From: Halobacterium sp. CBA1126 | Lineage (GTDB): Archaea; Halobacteriota; Halobacteria; Halobacteriales; Halobacteriaceae | Direction of reading: 5' to 3' | Assembly (NCBI RefSeq): GCF_009741975.1 | Contig: NZ_WPCF01000016.1 | Location: 1 to 33,717 of the forward strand | Length of the DNA stretch: 33,717 bases | In this document: piece after piece, positions 8,107-15,147 of the stretch | Layout: each line of letters starts with the position of its first letter | Numbering within the stretch: the stretch's first letter is position 1 | Translations under genes and position numbers: made by a program | The notes under the pieces: generated by a model | Seen by the model: the letters and a program-made list of their open reading frames with translations, nothing else | Database searches by the model: none | What the model was told of the DNA's origin: nothing

Positions 8107-8418
8107 TCAGCGGTCCGAGCGCGCCTCGCGGCCGAGCTCGCGCTCGACGGCGTCGACCTTCTCGCCGGCGCGCTGGTCGCTCGTGCGCTTGTCGTCGATT
8201 TTCAGGAACGTGCTCACGCGGTCGCCGTCGACGGCCTTGTGCGCGGCGCCCACCGCGTCCAGCAGGGTGTCGACGTCCTCGGCCTCGATGACGGTGCCCA
8301 TGGGGTTCGTCTCGTAGGTGACGTCGAAGTCGTCGAGCGCCGCGACGGCGTCGGCGACGTCGCTCGCCATGCTCTGTTCGGTGACCGGTGCGACGCTGAG
8401 GAGTGCGATGACTGTCAC
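8107..8418 (-). CDS. MTH1187/UPF0045 family thiamine-binding-like protein
   Basis: A 103-residue protein with the pattern of the YqgV/MTH1187 family: V-I-A-L-L-S-V-A-P-V at the N-terminus, Y-E-T-N-P-M-G-T-V-I-E in the middle (a hallmark of the ferredoxin-like fold), and R-V-S-T-F-L-K-I-D-D-K-R toward the end. Some members bind thiamine or act with HMP/thiamine uptake. No transporter of that kind is adjacent, so the ligand here is unproven. It lies 42 bp downstream of the MFS gene and 49 bp upstream of mch, all on the same strand. Confidence 0.85.
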   Translation of the reverse strand: MTVIALLSVAPVTEQSMASDVADAVAALDDFDVTYETNPMGTVIEAEDVDTLLDAVGAAHKAVDGDRVSTFLKIDDKRTSDQRAGEKVDAVERELGREARSDR

Positions 8419-8460
8419 GGGCGGTACTGCGTCGGGCGCGCACTTAGCGGCAGCGCCCGC

Positions 8461-9717
8461 TCAGCCCGCTCCGGCGTCGGGCGGCTCGTAGTCAGCGCTC
8501 ACGGGCGGCCGCACGGCCCAGAGGACGGCGGCGACCGCGAGGAAGACGGCGCCGAGGACGGCGACCGCGGTCATCGACGTGTACCACGTCGCGAGCACGC
8601 CGCTGCCGACGCGGAACGGAATCCCGGCGACGTTCCGCAGCATCGCGACCGCCGAGAGCAGGGTCGCGCGGCCGACCGACTGCACCTGGTCGTTGACGTA
8701 GCGGTTCGTGATGGGGCCGAGCAGGGAGTGCCCGCCCTTCATCACGAAGAACATCGGGAACACGAGCAGCGGCACGAGCCCCGCGAGCACGTACGTCGCC
8801 GCGATGGCGACGGGAATCACCAGCAGGGCGTGGCGGACGCCGAGCAGCTGCTCGACGTCGCTAGCGTAGTCGCTGGTGACCGCAGACACGACCGTGAACG
8901 CCGCGTAGAGGAGTCCGAGCACCCCGCCCTCGGGGATTCCCCACGTCTCGAGCGTCGGCCCGAACGTGGTCTCGAGGGTGTCCCGCGCGATGGGCTGAAT
9001 CCACATGTCCATCGTGAGGACGGCGCCGCTGAACAGCGCGAGGTAGGCGACGAACCACCGGAGGTCGGGCGTCGAGAACTGGTCGCGGATGATGGGGAGC
9101 GCGTCCACGATGGTCATCCGGTCGTCGCCGAACGCCTCGCTGTCGTCGTCGTACGCGCGGTTCTTCGGCAGGCGCAACACGAGCGCGAGGCTGATTGCGG
9201 CGGCGGCGACGCCCGCGTAGAACGGGTAGTAGCGGTTCACCGCGTAGAGGAACCCGCCGACGACGAGCGTGCCCGCGCGCAGCCACTGCCCGAGCGCGCG
9301 ACCGCGGCCGCTGACGCGCGTGAACTCCTCCTCCATGTCGTGCTCGCGGAGGGTGTCGTAGAGCCACGCGCTCCCGCTGCCGGAGACGAACGTGCCGCCG
9401 AACGACAGCGTCACGAACGTGAACGTGAACCCGACGAAGTCGGTGGCGACGAGGTAGCTGGCGTTCGAGACGAGCACGATGGCGGCGCCGACCGCGAGGC
9501 TGTTCCGCCGGCCGATGCGGTCGCCGATATAGCCGGTCGGCACCTCGGAGGTGACGACGACCACGGACTGGATGCTCGCGATGAGCCCGATCTGGGCGAG
9601 CGTGAGGTCGTTGAACAGCAGGAACAGCGTGTACACCGGGTAGTGGAAGCCGGGTCGCGCGGTCGCCCGGTAGAGGTAGTACCGCCGGACGACCGCCGAG
9701 GCGGAGAGGCGCGACAT
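8461..9717 (-). CDS. MFS transporter
   Basis: A 418-residue membrane protein with about 12 hydrophobic segments. The motif A loop G-Y-I-G-D-R-I-G-R-R-N-S between helices 2 and 3 marks the major facilitator superfamily. A hydrophilic central loop (about residues 185-215, rich in D and E) divides the two halves. The substrate cannot be read from the sequence; drug/metabolite efflux and sugar-type uptake are both possible. ATG 9717 was preferred over 9735 because it leads directly into the typical basic R-R-Y-Y-L-Y-R start and lies about 37 bp from a TATA-like box. Confidence 0.85.
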   Translation of the reverse strand: MSRLSASAVVRRYYLYRATARPGFHYPVYTLFLLFNDLTLAQIGLIASIQSVVVVTSEVPTGYIGDRIGRRNSLAVGAAIVLVSNASYLVATDFVGFTFTFVTLSFGGTFVSGSGSAWLYDTLREHDMEEEFTRVSGRGRALGQWLRAGTLVVGGFLYAVNRYYPFYAGVAAAAISLALVLRLPKNRAYDDDSEAFGDDRMTIVDALPIIRDQFSTPDLRWFVAYLALFSGAVLTMDMWIQPIARDTLETTFGPTLETWGIPEGGVLGLLYAAFTVVSAVTSDYASDVEQLLGVRHALLVIPVAIAATYVLAGLVPLLVFPMFFVMKGGHSLLGPITNRYVNDQVQSVGRATLLSAVAMLRNVAGIPFRVGSGVLATWYTSMTAVAVLGAVFLAVAAVLWAVRPPVSADYEPPDAGAG

Positions 9718-9749
9718 GGGCGGCTGGCTACACAATCCTGTAACGGCGA

Positions 9750-9757
9750 CATAAATT
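9750..9757 (-). promoter_or_regulatory. TATA-like box of the MFS gene
   Basis: On the minus strand this reads AATTTATG, the only AT-rich octamer in the region, about 37 bp from the chosen ATG at 9717. A transcript would start near 9727 with a leader of about 10 bases. It may drive the whole MFS, UPF0045 and mch run. Confidence 0.5.
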
Positions 9758-9942
9758 CACCGCGAGTGTGACAACCAACGGCGAGGAGAAGCGGAAGAAT
9801 CGGCGCTACGCGAGCGAACGACGGGTCTTCCTGCTCCGGTCGCCGGCTGGTAGTGGGTGAGGATACAGTAACGGAAGTGATACGACTGCAGTCCGTGCCA
9901 ACGGGCGGAGGATTCTTGACGCGCTCGCCCGCAGGACTCCGC

Positions 9943-10122
9943 ATGGCCCGGCAGTTCGACACCGCCACGCTCGTCGCCGTGCTCGCGTGCATTATCGGCG
10001 TCGTCGGCGTCGTCGCCTTCGGCTGGGAGTTCGACAGTAGCGCCACGAACCCCGCCGCGTTCGCGCTCGGCGTCGGCGTCGCCGTGGTCGCCGTCCTCCT
10101 CAGGGTCCGCAAACGGCTGTAA
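9943..10122 (+). CDS. small two-helix membrane protein, unknown function
   Basis: A 59-residue protein with two predicted membrane helices (about residues 9-27 and 37-52) joined by a short loop with W-E-F-D-S-S-A-T-N-P, and a basic end R-V-R-K-R-L. The reading frame is open from 9853, but the ATG at 9943 gives a clean membrane-protein start. I recognise no specific family, though small two-helix proteins of this kind are common in haloarchaea. The stretch 9758-9942 before it shows no gene I can support, only a weak AT-richer patch near 9908-9917. Confidence 0.55.
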   Translation: MARQFDTATLVAVLACIIGVVGVVAFGWEFDSSATNPAAFALGVGVAVVAVLLRVRKRL

Positions 10123-10158
10123 GGGCGATAGCACGTGGCGCTACGTGGTGAGGGAATG

Positions 10159-10184
10159 AGAAGTGCGCTGGCGGGGATTTGAAC
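10159..10184. repeat. direct repeat: partial copy of the tRNA-Gly 3' end
   Basis: This 26-bp stretch is identical to 10292-10317, which covers the flank, acceptor strand and half of the T arm of tRNA-Gly(GCC). The match continues for five more bases with one mismatch. It lies 133 bp from the true tRNA end in the same orientation. Such copies are what tRNA-targeting integrases leave as an attachment-site duplicate. No integrase gene is nearby, so any element has gone. Confidence 0.75.
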
Positions 10185-10240
10185 GCCGGAACGTCGCTCC
10201 CGTTGGTCGCTCGTTCCGAGCTCAAATCCCTCCCGCACTC
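10163..10240. repeat. imperfect inverted repeat built from the tRNA-Gly copy
   Basis: The partial tRNA copy (arm about 10163-10193) is followed about 20 bp later by an imperfect reverse-complement copy (arm about 10214-10240), sharing GGGATTTGA and CGGAACG blocks. The whole can fold as a long hairpin. Read on the minus strand, the T-arm part resembles a tRNA end with a different partner arm. It looks like a small tRNA-derived repeat element rather than a functional tRNA: there is no anticodon arm. Confidence 0.6.
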
Positions 10241-10251
10241 AACTGCAACGA

Positions 10252-10277
10252 CGCGAGAGACACGGAGGTCTCTCGCG
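10252..10277. terminator. strong hairpin 3' of tRNA-Gly
   Basis: A perfect 10-bp stem (CGCGAGAGAC with GTCTCTCGCG) encloses a 6-base loop; the stem can extend further past a one-base bulge. It lies 19 bp beyond the tRNA-Gly 3' end on the minus strand. It could end or protect the tRNA transcript, but there is no T-run after it, so it may equally be part of the tRNA-derived element. Confidence 0.4.
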
Positions 10278-10296
10278 GTCGTGGCGTCAGTAGAAG

Positions 10297-10367
10297 TGCG
10301 CTGGCGGGGATTTGAACCCCGGTTGTGACCATGGCAAGGTCACGTGATACCACTACACTACCAGCGC
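10297..10367 (-). tRNA. tRNA-Gly (anticodon GCC)
   Basis: A 71-base gene read on the minus strand. The acceptor pairs GCGCTGG with CCAGCGC, followed by discriminator A and no encoded CCA. The D arm is GTGT-AGTGGTA-TCAC, the anticodon stem TGACC/GGTCA encloses TTGCCAT, so the anticodon is GCC, and the T arm is CGGGG-TTCAAAT-CCCCG. No intron. It decodes GGC and GGU glycine codons, heavily used in this GC-rich genome. A TATA box lies about 40 bp upstream. Confidence 0.96.
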
Positions 10368-10374
10368 GCGTGCC

Positions 10375-10394
10375 TTCGTTCGCATTCGAACGAA
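10375..10394. repeat. perfect palindrome in the tRNA-Gly leader
   Basis: TTCGTTCG and CGAACGAA flank a 4-base loop CATT, an 8-bp perfect inverted repeat. It lies between the tRNA 5' end (10367) and its TATA box (10407-10413), covering the expected transcription start. It may be an operator or a leader hairpin near the RNase P cleavage site. Confidence 0.6.
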
Positions 10395-10406
10395 CGACGG
10401 GGTCAC

Positions 10407-10413
10407 ATATAAA
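10407..10413 (-). promoter_or_regulatory. TATA box of tRNA-Gly
   Basis: On the minus strand this reads TTTATAT within GATTTATATG, a strong archaeal TATA box in an otherwise GC-rich stretch. It is about 40-46 bp upstream of the mature tRNA 5' end, implying a short leader of about 15 bases removed by RNase P. Confidence 0.7.
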
Positions 10414-10584
10414 TCCGTTCTTTGCGACCGGGCGTGGGACGAACGGCAGACGGCTGCCGGGGTCGCGTGCGCGTGAAGGAACACTACTGGTATCCGATTC
10501 GCTCGATAGTGGGAACCTCTCGCACACGATTCAGCGGTAGACGGGCGTGAAACGGCCTCACAGGCTGGAATGGGAAACGCCACC

Positions 10585-10592
10585 CTTTTACC
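10585..10592 (+). promoter_or_regulatory. TATA-like box of the S10-spc ribosomal cluster
   Basis: CTTTTACC, preceded by purine-rich bases GGGAAACGCCAC as a possible TFB recognition element, is the best promoter before the SPOUT gene. Transcription would start near 10615, giving a leader of about 33 bases. The 280-bp stretch 10368-10647 otherwise holds the tRNA promoter and two palindromes and no gene. Confidence 0.5.
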
Positions 10593-10616
10593 GGAGGGGT
10601 CGGTATCTACGCTACA

Positions 10617-10631
10617 GTCTCGTGACGAGAC
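10617..10631 (+). promoter_or_regulatory. palindrome at the 5' end of the ribosomal leader
   Basis: GTCTCG-TGA-CGAGAC is a perfect 6-bp inverted repeat with a 3-base centre. It falls immediately after the predicted transcription start and 16 bases before the ATG at 10648. It could form a small 5' hairpin in the mRNA or be a protein-binding site. Confidence 0.45.
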
Positions 10632-10647
10632 ACGGACGCGACACGGC

Positions 10648-11499
10648 ATGACAAACAGCGTACTCGTGCCGTCGTCCCTCGTCCGGGAAGCCGAGGACAA
10701 ACGCGAGGCCACTCGCAAGCTCGGTTACGTCGCCCGCGCGGCGGCGGTCTTCCGGACTGACCGACTCGTCGTCTTCCCCGACGAAGACGGCGAGCGGAAG
10801 TGGGGCGGCGGGTTCGTCGAAACGGTGTTGCGGTACGCCGCGACGCCACCCTACCTCCGAAAGGAGGCCTTCGACACGCGCGACGAACTGGAGTACGCCG
10901 GTGTCCTGCCGCCGCTCCGTCTCTCGTCATGGACCGGCTCAGACTCGAGCGGGTCTGGGTCGTTACGACAGGGAATCGTGACCCAGGTCGGATCTGAAGG
11001 GCGCGTTCGGGTCAATTGCGGAATGCAACACCCAATCTCGCTCCAGACGCCTCCCGGTATGGAGGTCGAGGAGGGGGAGCGCGTGACCATCAGGGTCTCT
11101 TCGCGACGACCGGTCCGTGCGAAGCTGGTCGACGAACCCCTCCCGGGGTTCTCGGTCGAACGCACGGCCCTCGGTGACGCTCTCGACCGCCCCGACGCGG
11201 GCGTTCGCATCGCCACCTCCCGCCACGGGACGCCGCTTTCGGCGGCCTCCCTCGGGGGGTACGTCGAACGCGCCGCCCGGAACGGCATGACCGTCGCCTT
11301 CGGTGCGCCCGAACGCGGGCTCCCGCCCATGCTCGGGCTCACCGGAGACGAGGTCAGCGAGGCAGTCGCCGACCCATCTACCGACGCACCCGCGCGATTC
11401 GACGCCTGGCTCAACACCATCCCCGACCAGGGCAGCGAGGTCGTGCGAACTGAAGAAGCGATGTTCGCCTCCCTCGGCTGCCTGACGCTCACGGAGTGA
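10648..11499 (+). CDS. SPOUT-type RNA methyltransferase (DUF171/C9orf114-like)
   Basis: A 283-residue protein with an inserted OB-like segment (about residues 105-160, containing G-I-V-T-Q-V-G and R-V-T-I-R-V) and a C-terminal knot region with V-A-F-G-A-P-E-R-G-L, N-T-I-P-D-Q-G-S-E-V-V-R-T-E-E-A. These match the archaeal/eukaryotic SPOUT family that sits before rpl3 in many archaea; relatives methylate RNA using S-adenosylmethionine. The target here is inferred to be rRNA. ATG 10648 gives the family-like M-T-N-S-V-L-V-P-S-S-L start. Its stop is 4 bases before rpl3. Confidence 0.85.
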   Translation: MTNSVLVPSSLVREAEDKREATRKLGYVARAAAVFRTDRLVVFPDEDGERKWGGGFVETVLRYAATPPYLRKEAFDTRDELEYAGVLPPLRLSSWTGSDSSGSGSLRQGIVTQVGSEGRVRVNCGMQHPISLQTPPGMEVEEGERVTIRVSSRRPVRAKLVDEPLPGFSVERTALGDALDRPDAGVRIATSRHGTPLSAASLGGYVERAARNGMTVAFGAPERGLPPMLGLTGDEVSEAVADPSTDAPARFDAWLNTIPDQGSEVVRTEEAMFASLGCLTLTE

Positions 11500-11503
11500 T
11501 ACG

Positions 11504-12511
11504 ATGCCACAGCCAAACCGACCACGAAAAGGCTCGATGGGGTTCAGCCCCCGCAAGCGCGCGGAGAGTGAAGTACCGCGCTTCAACTCGTGGCCCGAAG
11601 ACGACGGTCAAGTCGGTCTTCAGGGCTTCGCTGGCTACAAGGCCGGCATGACCCACGTCGTCCTCGTCGACGACAAGGCGAACGCGCCGACGGAGGGCAT
11701 GGAGACGACCGTGCCCGTCACCGTCGTCGAGACGCCGCCCATGCGGGCGGCGGCCGTCCGCCTCTACGAGGACACGCCGTACGGCAAGAAGCCGCTCACG
11801 GAAGTCTGGGCCGACGACACCCACGAGTCTCTCGACCGCGCGCTCTCCGTTCCGGAGACGGACGGAGAGACAGACGAACTGACCGAAGCGCTCGAATCCG
11901 AAGACATCGCCGACGTCCGCGTAGTTACCTACACGGTGCCCGGCGAGCTTTCGAGCGTGCCGAAGAAACAGCCCGACATCATGGAGACGCGCGTCGGCGG
12001 CGGCTCCCTCCAGGAGCGCGTCGACTTCGCCGCGGACCTCCTCGCGGACGGCGGCGAACACGAGTTCGGCGACGTCTTCCGAGCCGGCGAGTTCACCGAC
12101 GTCGCCGGCGTCACGAAGGGCAAAGGGACCCAGGGGCCCGTCAAGCGCTGGGGCGTGCAGAAGCGGAAAGGCAAGCACGCCCGCCAGGGCTGGCGGCGCC
12201 GCATCGGGAACCTCGGCCCGTGGAACCCCTCCCGGGTTCGCTCGACGGTCCCCCAGATGGGCCAGACGGGCTACCACCAGCGCACCGAACTCAACAAGCG
12301 CGTCATCGACATCGGTGACGGCGACGACGTGAACGCGGCCGGCGGCTTCCCGAACTACGGCGAAGTCGACGGCAACTACACGCTCGTGAAGGGCTCGGTG
12401 CCCGGTCCCGAACAGCGCCTCGTGCGATTCCGCCCGGCCGTCCGGCCGAGCGAGTCGCCGCGGCTCGACCCCGAGGTGCGCTACGTGAGCACCGAATCTA
12501 ACCAAGGATAA
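11504..12511 (+). CDS. rpl3p: 50S ribosomal protein uL3 (L3p)
   Basis: 335 residues. The N-terminal P-Q-P-N-R-P-R-K-G-S-M-G-F-S-P-R-K-R, the T-K-G-K-G-T-Q-G-P-V-K-R-W-G block (residue about 205) and the W-R-R-R-I-G-N-L-G-P-W-N-P-S region that reaches the peptidyl transferase centre identify archaeal uL3. A GGAG lies within the upstream stop region at 11493, 7 bases before the ATG. First ribosomal protein of the cluster. Confidence 0.97.
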   Translation: MPQPNRPRKGSMGFSPRKRAESEVPRFNSWPEDDGQVGLQGFAGYKAGMTHVVLVDDKANAPTEGMETTVPVTVVETPPMRAAAVRLYEDTPYGKKPLTEVWADDTHESLDRALSVPETDGETDELTEALESEDIADVRVVTYTVPGELSSVPKKQPDIMETRVGGGSLQERVDFAADLLADGGEHEFGDVFRAGEFTDVAGVTKGKGTQGPVKRWGVQKRKGKHARQGWRRRIGNLGPWNPSRVRSTVPQMGQTGYHQRTELNKRVIDIGDGDDVNAAGGFPNYGEVDGNYTLVKGSVPGPEQRLVRFRPAVRPSESPRLDPEVRYVSTESNQG

Positions 12512-12513
12512 CC

Positions 12514-13266
12514 ATGCAGGCAACTGTACGCGACCTGAACGGCGACGACGCCGGGACGCTCGACCTGCCGGACGTGTTCTCGGAACCCGTCCGGCCCGAC
12601 CTCGTCAAGCGTGCCGTCCTCGCCGCTCAGGCCAACCGAACCCAGAAGCACGGCTCCGACGAGTACGCGGGCCTGCGCACTTCCGCCGAGTCCCACGGTA
12701 GCGGACGCGGCATGGCTCACGTCCCGAAGACGGAGGGCCGTGGCGCGCGCGTCCCGCAGACCGTCGGCGGTCGCAAAGCGCACCCGCCGAAAGCCGAGAA
12801 AGACCCGAGCCTCGACGTCAACGACAAGGAGCGGAAGGCGGCCGTCCGGAGCGCCATCGCGGCGACGACGGACGCCGACGCCGTCGCCGAGCGCGGCCAC
12901 GCGTTCGACGACGACGCCGAGCTCCCGCTGGTCGTCAGCGACGACTTCGAGGACCTCGTGAAGACCCAGGCGGTCGTGGAGTTCCTCGAAGCGGTCGGCG
13001 TCCACGCGGACGTCGAGCGCGCCGACGAGGGGCGCAACGTCCGCGCCGGCCAGGGGACGCTCCGCGGCCGGAAGTACCAGGAGCCGAAGTCGCTGCTGGT
13101 CGTCACGTCCAGCGAGTCCGGGCCGTCGAAGGCGGCGCGGAACCTCGCGGGCGTCGACGTCGCGACGGGCCGCGAGGTCAACGCCGAAGACCTCGCGCCG
13201 GGCACCGAGCCCGGTCGACTGACCCTCTGGACGGAGAGCGCCGTCGAGGAGGTGGCCGACCGATGA
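12514..13266 (+). CDS. rpl4p: 50S ribosomal protein uL4 (L4p/L1e)
   Basis: 250 residues. The exit-tunnel loop is recognisable from S-A-E-S-H-G-S-G-R-G-M-A-H-V-P and the basic G-G-R-K-A-H-P-P-K stretch (residues about 52-95). The C-terminal half (V-V-E-F-L-E-A-V-G, A-R-N-L-A-G-V-D-V) is the usual Rossmann-like core. It starts two bases after rpl3 and its end overlaps rpl23 by 4 bases (ATGA), showing translational coupling. Confidence 0.97.
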   Translation: MQATVRDLNGDDAGTLDLPDVFSEPVRPDLVKRAVLAAQANRTQKHGSDEYAGLRTSAESHGSGRGMAHVPKTEGRGARVPQTVGGRKAHPPKAEKDPSLDVNDKERKAAVRSAIAATTDADAVAERGHAFDDDAELPLVVSDDFEDLVKTQAVVEFLEAVGVHADVERADEGRNVRAGQGTLRGRKYQEPKSLLVVTSSESGPSKAARNLAGVDVATGREVNAEDLAPGTEPGRLTLWTESAVEEVADR

Positions 13267-13517
13267 GCGGCATCATCGACTACCCCATCGTGACGGAGAA
13301 GGCGATGGACGAGATGGACTTCGAGAACAAGCTCCAGTTCGTCGTCGACATCGACGCCGCCAAACCCGAGATCAGCGACGCCATCGAGGACCAGTACGGC
13401 GTGACGGTCACGAACGTGAACACGCAGATCACGCCGGAAGCCGAGAAGAAGGCGACCGTCACGCTGTCCGACGAGGACGACGCACAGGACGTCGCCTCCC
13501 GCATCGGGGTGTTCTGA
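13263..13517 (+). CDS. rpl23p: 50S ribosomal protein uL23 (L23p)
   Basis: 84 residues. P-I-V-T-E-K-A-M near the N-terminus and the F-V-V-D-I-D-A-A-K-P-E-I...V-N-T-Q-I-T pattern are characteristic. It lies at the tunnel exit, where the signal recognition particle and SecY dock. It overlaps rpl4 by 4 bases and is followed after two bases by rpl2. Confidence 0.96.
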   Translation: MSGIIDYPIVTEKAMDEMDFENKLQFVVDIDAAKPEISDAIEDQYGVTVTNVNTQITPEAEKKATVTLSDEDDAQDVASRIGVF

Positions 13518-13519
13518 AC

Positions 13520-14242
13520 ATGGGACGAAGAATTCAAGGCCAACGGCGCGGCCGCGGCACGTCGACGTTCCGCGCGCCGTCCCACCGGTACAAGGCAGAG
13601 CTCTCGCACCGCAAGACCGAAGACACCGACGTGCTGGCCGGCGAGGTCGTCGACATCGAACACGACCCCGCCCGCAGCGCGCCGGTCGCGAACGTGGAGT
13701 TCGAGGACGGCGACCAGCGCCTCGTGCTCGCCAGCGAGGGCGTCGCCGTCGGCGACACTCTCGAAGTCGGCATCTCGGCGTCCATCGAGGAGGGCAACAC
13801 GCTGCCGCTCGGGGAGATCCCCGAGGGCGTGCCCGTCTGTAACGTCGAGAGCCACCCGGGCGACGGCGGGAAGTTCGCTCGCGCGAGCGGGGTCAACGCC
13901 GACCTCGTCACGCACGAGCGCGACGCCGCCGTCGTGCAGCTGCCCAGCGGCGAAGTCAAGCGACTCTCGCCGGACTGCCGCGCCACCATCGGCGTCGTCG
14001 CCGGTGGCGGTCGCACGGACAAGCCGTTCGTGAAGGCAGGCAACAAACACCACAAGATGAAGGCCCGCGGCGGCAAGTGGCCCATCGTCCGTGGTGTCGC
14101 GATGAACGCCGTCGACCACCCGTTCGGTGGCGGCGGCCGCCAGCACCCCGGCCGGCCGAAGAGCGTCTCCCGTAACGCGCCGCCGGGCCGGAAAGTCGGC
14201 GACATCGCCTCCAAGCGGACCGGCCGCGGAGGCAACAAGTAA
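13520..14242 (+). CDS. rpl2p: 50S ribosomal protein uL2 (L2p)
   Basis: 240 residues. [13 protein letters not shown] at the start, [18 protein letters not shown] in the second half, and [16 protein letters not shown] near residue 200 with the conserved histidine important for peptidyl transfer. Basic tail rich in G, R and K. Full length for the archaeal family. Confidence 0.97.
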   Translation: MGRRIQGQRRGRGTSTFRAPSHRYKAELSHRKTEDTDVLAGEVVDIEHDPARSAPVANVEFEDGDQRLVLASEGVAVGDTLEVGISASIEEGNTLPLGEIPEGVPVCNVESHPGDGGKFARASGVNADLVTHERDAAVVQLPSGEVKRLSPDCRATIGVVAGGGRTDKPFVKAGNKHHKMKARGGKWPIVRGVAMNAVDHPFGGGGRQHPGRPKSVSRNAPPGRKVGDIASKRTGRGGNK

Positions 14243-14244
14243 CC

Positions 14245-14667
14245 ATGAGTACGGAATACCGAACCGGCCGCGAGGGTGAGTTCACCTACCGCGGCCACGA
14301 CCTCGACGAACTCCAGGAGATGAGCCTGGAGGAAGTCGCGGAACTGCTCCCCGCACGCCAGCGGCGAACCATCACCCGTGGGCTGTCCGACGAACACCAG
14401 AAGGTGCTCGAGGAAGCCCGCGAATCGACGCCCGAGGAGACGGCAAACGACCCCATCCGGACGCACCTGCGCGACATGCCGGTGCTGCCGGAGTTCGTCG
14501 GGCTGACGTTCGCGGTGTACACCGGACAGGAGTTCGAACGCGTCGAGATCGAGCCCGAGATGCTCGGGCACTACCTCGGCGAGTTCCAGCTCACCCGGAC
14601 GTCGGTCGAACACGGGCAGGCGGGCATCGGCGCGACCCGCTCCTCGAAGTTCGTGCCGCTCAAGTAA
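14245..14667 (+). CDS. rps19p: 30S ribosomal protein uS19 (S19p)
   Basis: 140 residues. The core M-L-G-H-Y-L-G-E-F and the end [18 protein letters not shown] are diagnostic for archaeal uS19 in the 30S head. An acidic N-terminal part ([14 protein letters not shown]) fits the archaeal form, longer than the bacterial one (about 92 residues). Confidence 0.96.
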   Translation: MSTEYRTGREGEFTYRGHDLDELQEMSLEEVAELLPARQRRTITRGLSDEHQKVLEEARESTPEETANDPIRTHLRDMPVLPEFVGLTFAVYTGQEFERVEIEPEMLGHYLGEFQLTRTSVEHGQAGIGATRSSKFVPLK

Positions 14668-14670
14668 ACC

Positions 14671-15147
14671 ATGGGAATCAGCTACAGCGTGGACACGGAC
14701 CCCGAGACCACCGCGAAAGCGATGCTCCGGGAGCGGTCCATCAGCCTGAAGCACAGCAAAGCCATCGCCCGCGAGATCAAGGGCAAGACGGTCGCCGAGG
14801 CGCGAACGTACCTCGACGCCGTCATCAACGAGGAGCAGTCCGTGCCGTTCAAGCAGCACAACAGCGGCGTCGGCCACCGGGACGACATCGACGGCTGGGA
14901 CGCCGGCCGGTACCCGGAGAAGGCCTCGAAGGACTTCCAGAAGCTCCTCGACAACGTGGCGAACAACGCCGACCAGCAGGGCTTCGACGCCGAACAGATG
15001 GTCATCGAACACGTCGCCCCGCACAAGGTCGACGAGAGCCGCGGCCGCAAACCCCGCGCGATGGGGAAGGCGGACCCGTGGAACACGACCCTCTGTGACG
15101 TCGAGCTCGTGGTCGCCGAACCCGACGCCGAGGAGGTGAGCGCGTAA
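14671..15147 (+). CDS. rpl22p: 50S ribosomal protein uL22 (L22p)
   Basis: 158 residues. M-L-R-E-R-S-I-S-L-K-H-S-K-A-I-A-R-E-I, the tunnel-lining loop with H-V-A-P-H-K-V-D-E-S-R-G-R-K-P-R-A-M-G-K-A and the following W-N-T are typical of the archaeal/eukaryotic protein (L17 in eukaryotes). Its TAA stop overlaps the rps3 ATG by one base at 15147. Confidence 0.96.
   Translation: MGISYSVDTDPETTAKAMLRERSISLKHSKAIAREIKGKTVAEARTYLDAVINEEQSVPFKQHNSGVGHRDDIDGWDAGRYPEKASKDFQKLLDNVANNADQQGFDAEQMVIEHVAPHKVDESRGRKPRAMGKADPWNTTLCDVELVVAEPDAEEVSA

Noticed and set aside
7759-9771. Long open frame on the plus strand opposite mch, the UPF0045 gene and the MFS gene
   Set aside because: It is antisense to three recognisable genes, with a low-complexity R/E/D/H-rich translation and no plausible start signal.
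10222-10540. Open frames across the tRNA-Gly and its partial copy (G-V-Q-I-P-A-S-A-L)
   Set aside because: That recurring peptide is the T-arm and acceptor of the tRNA read as protein, so these are not genes.
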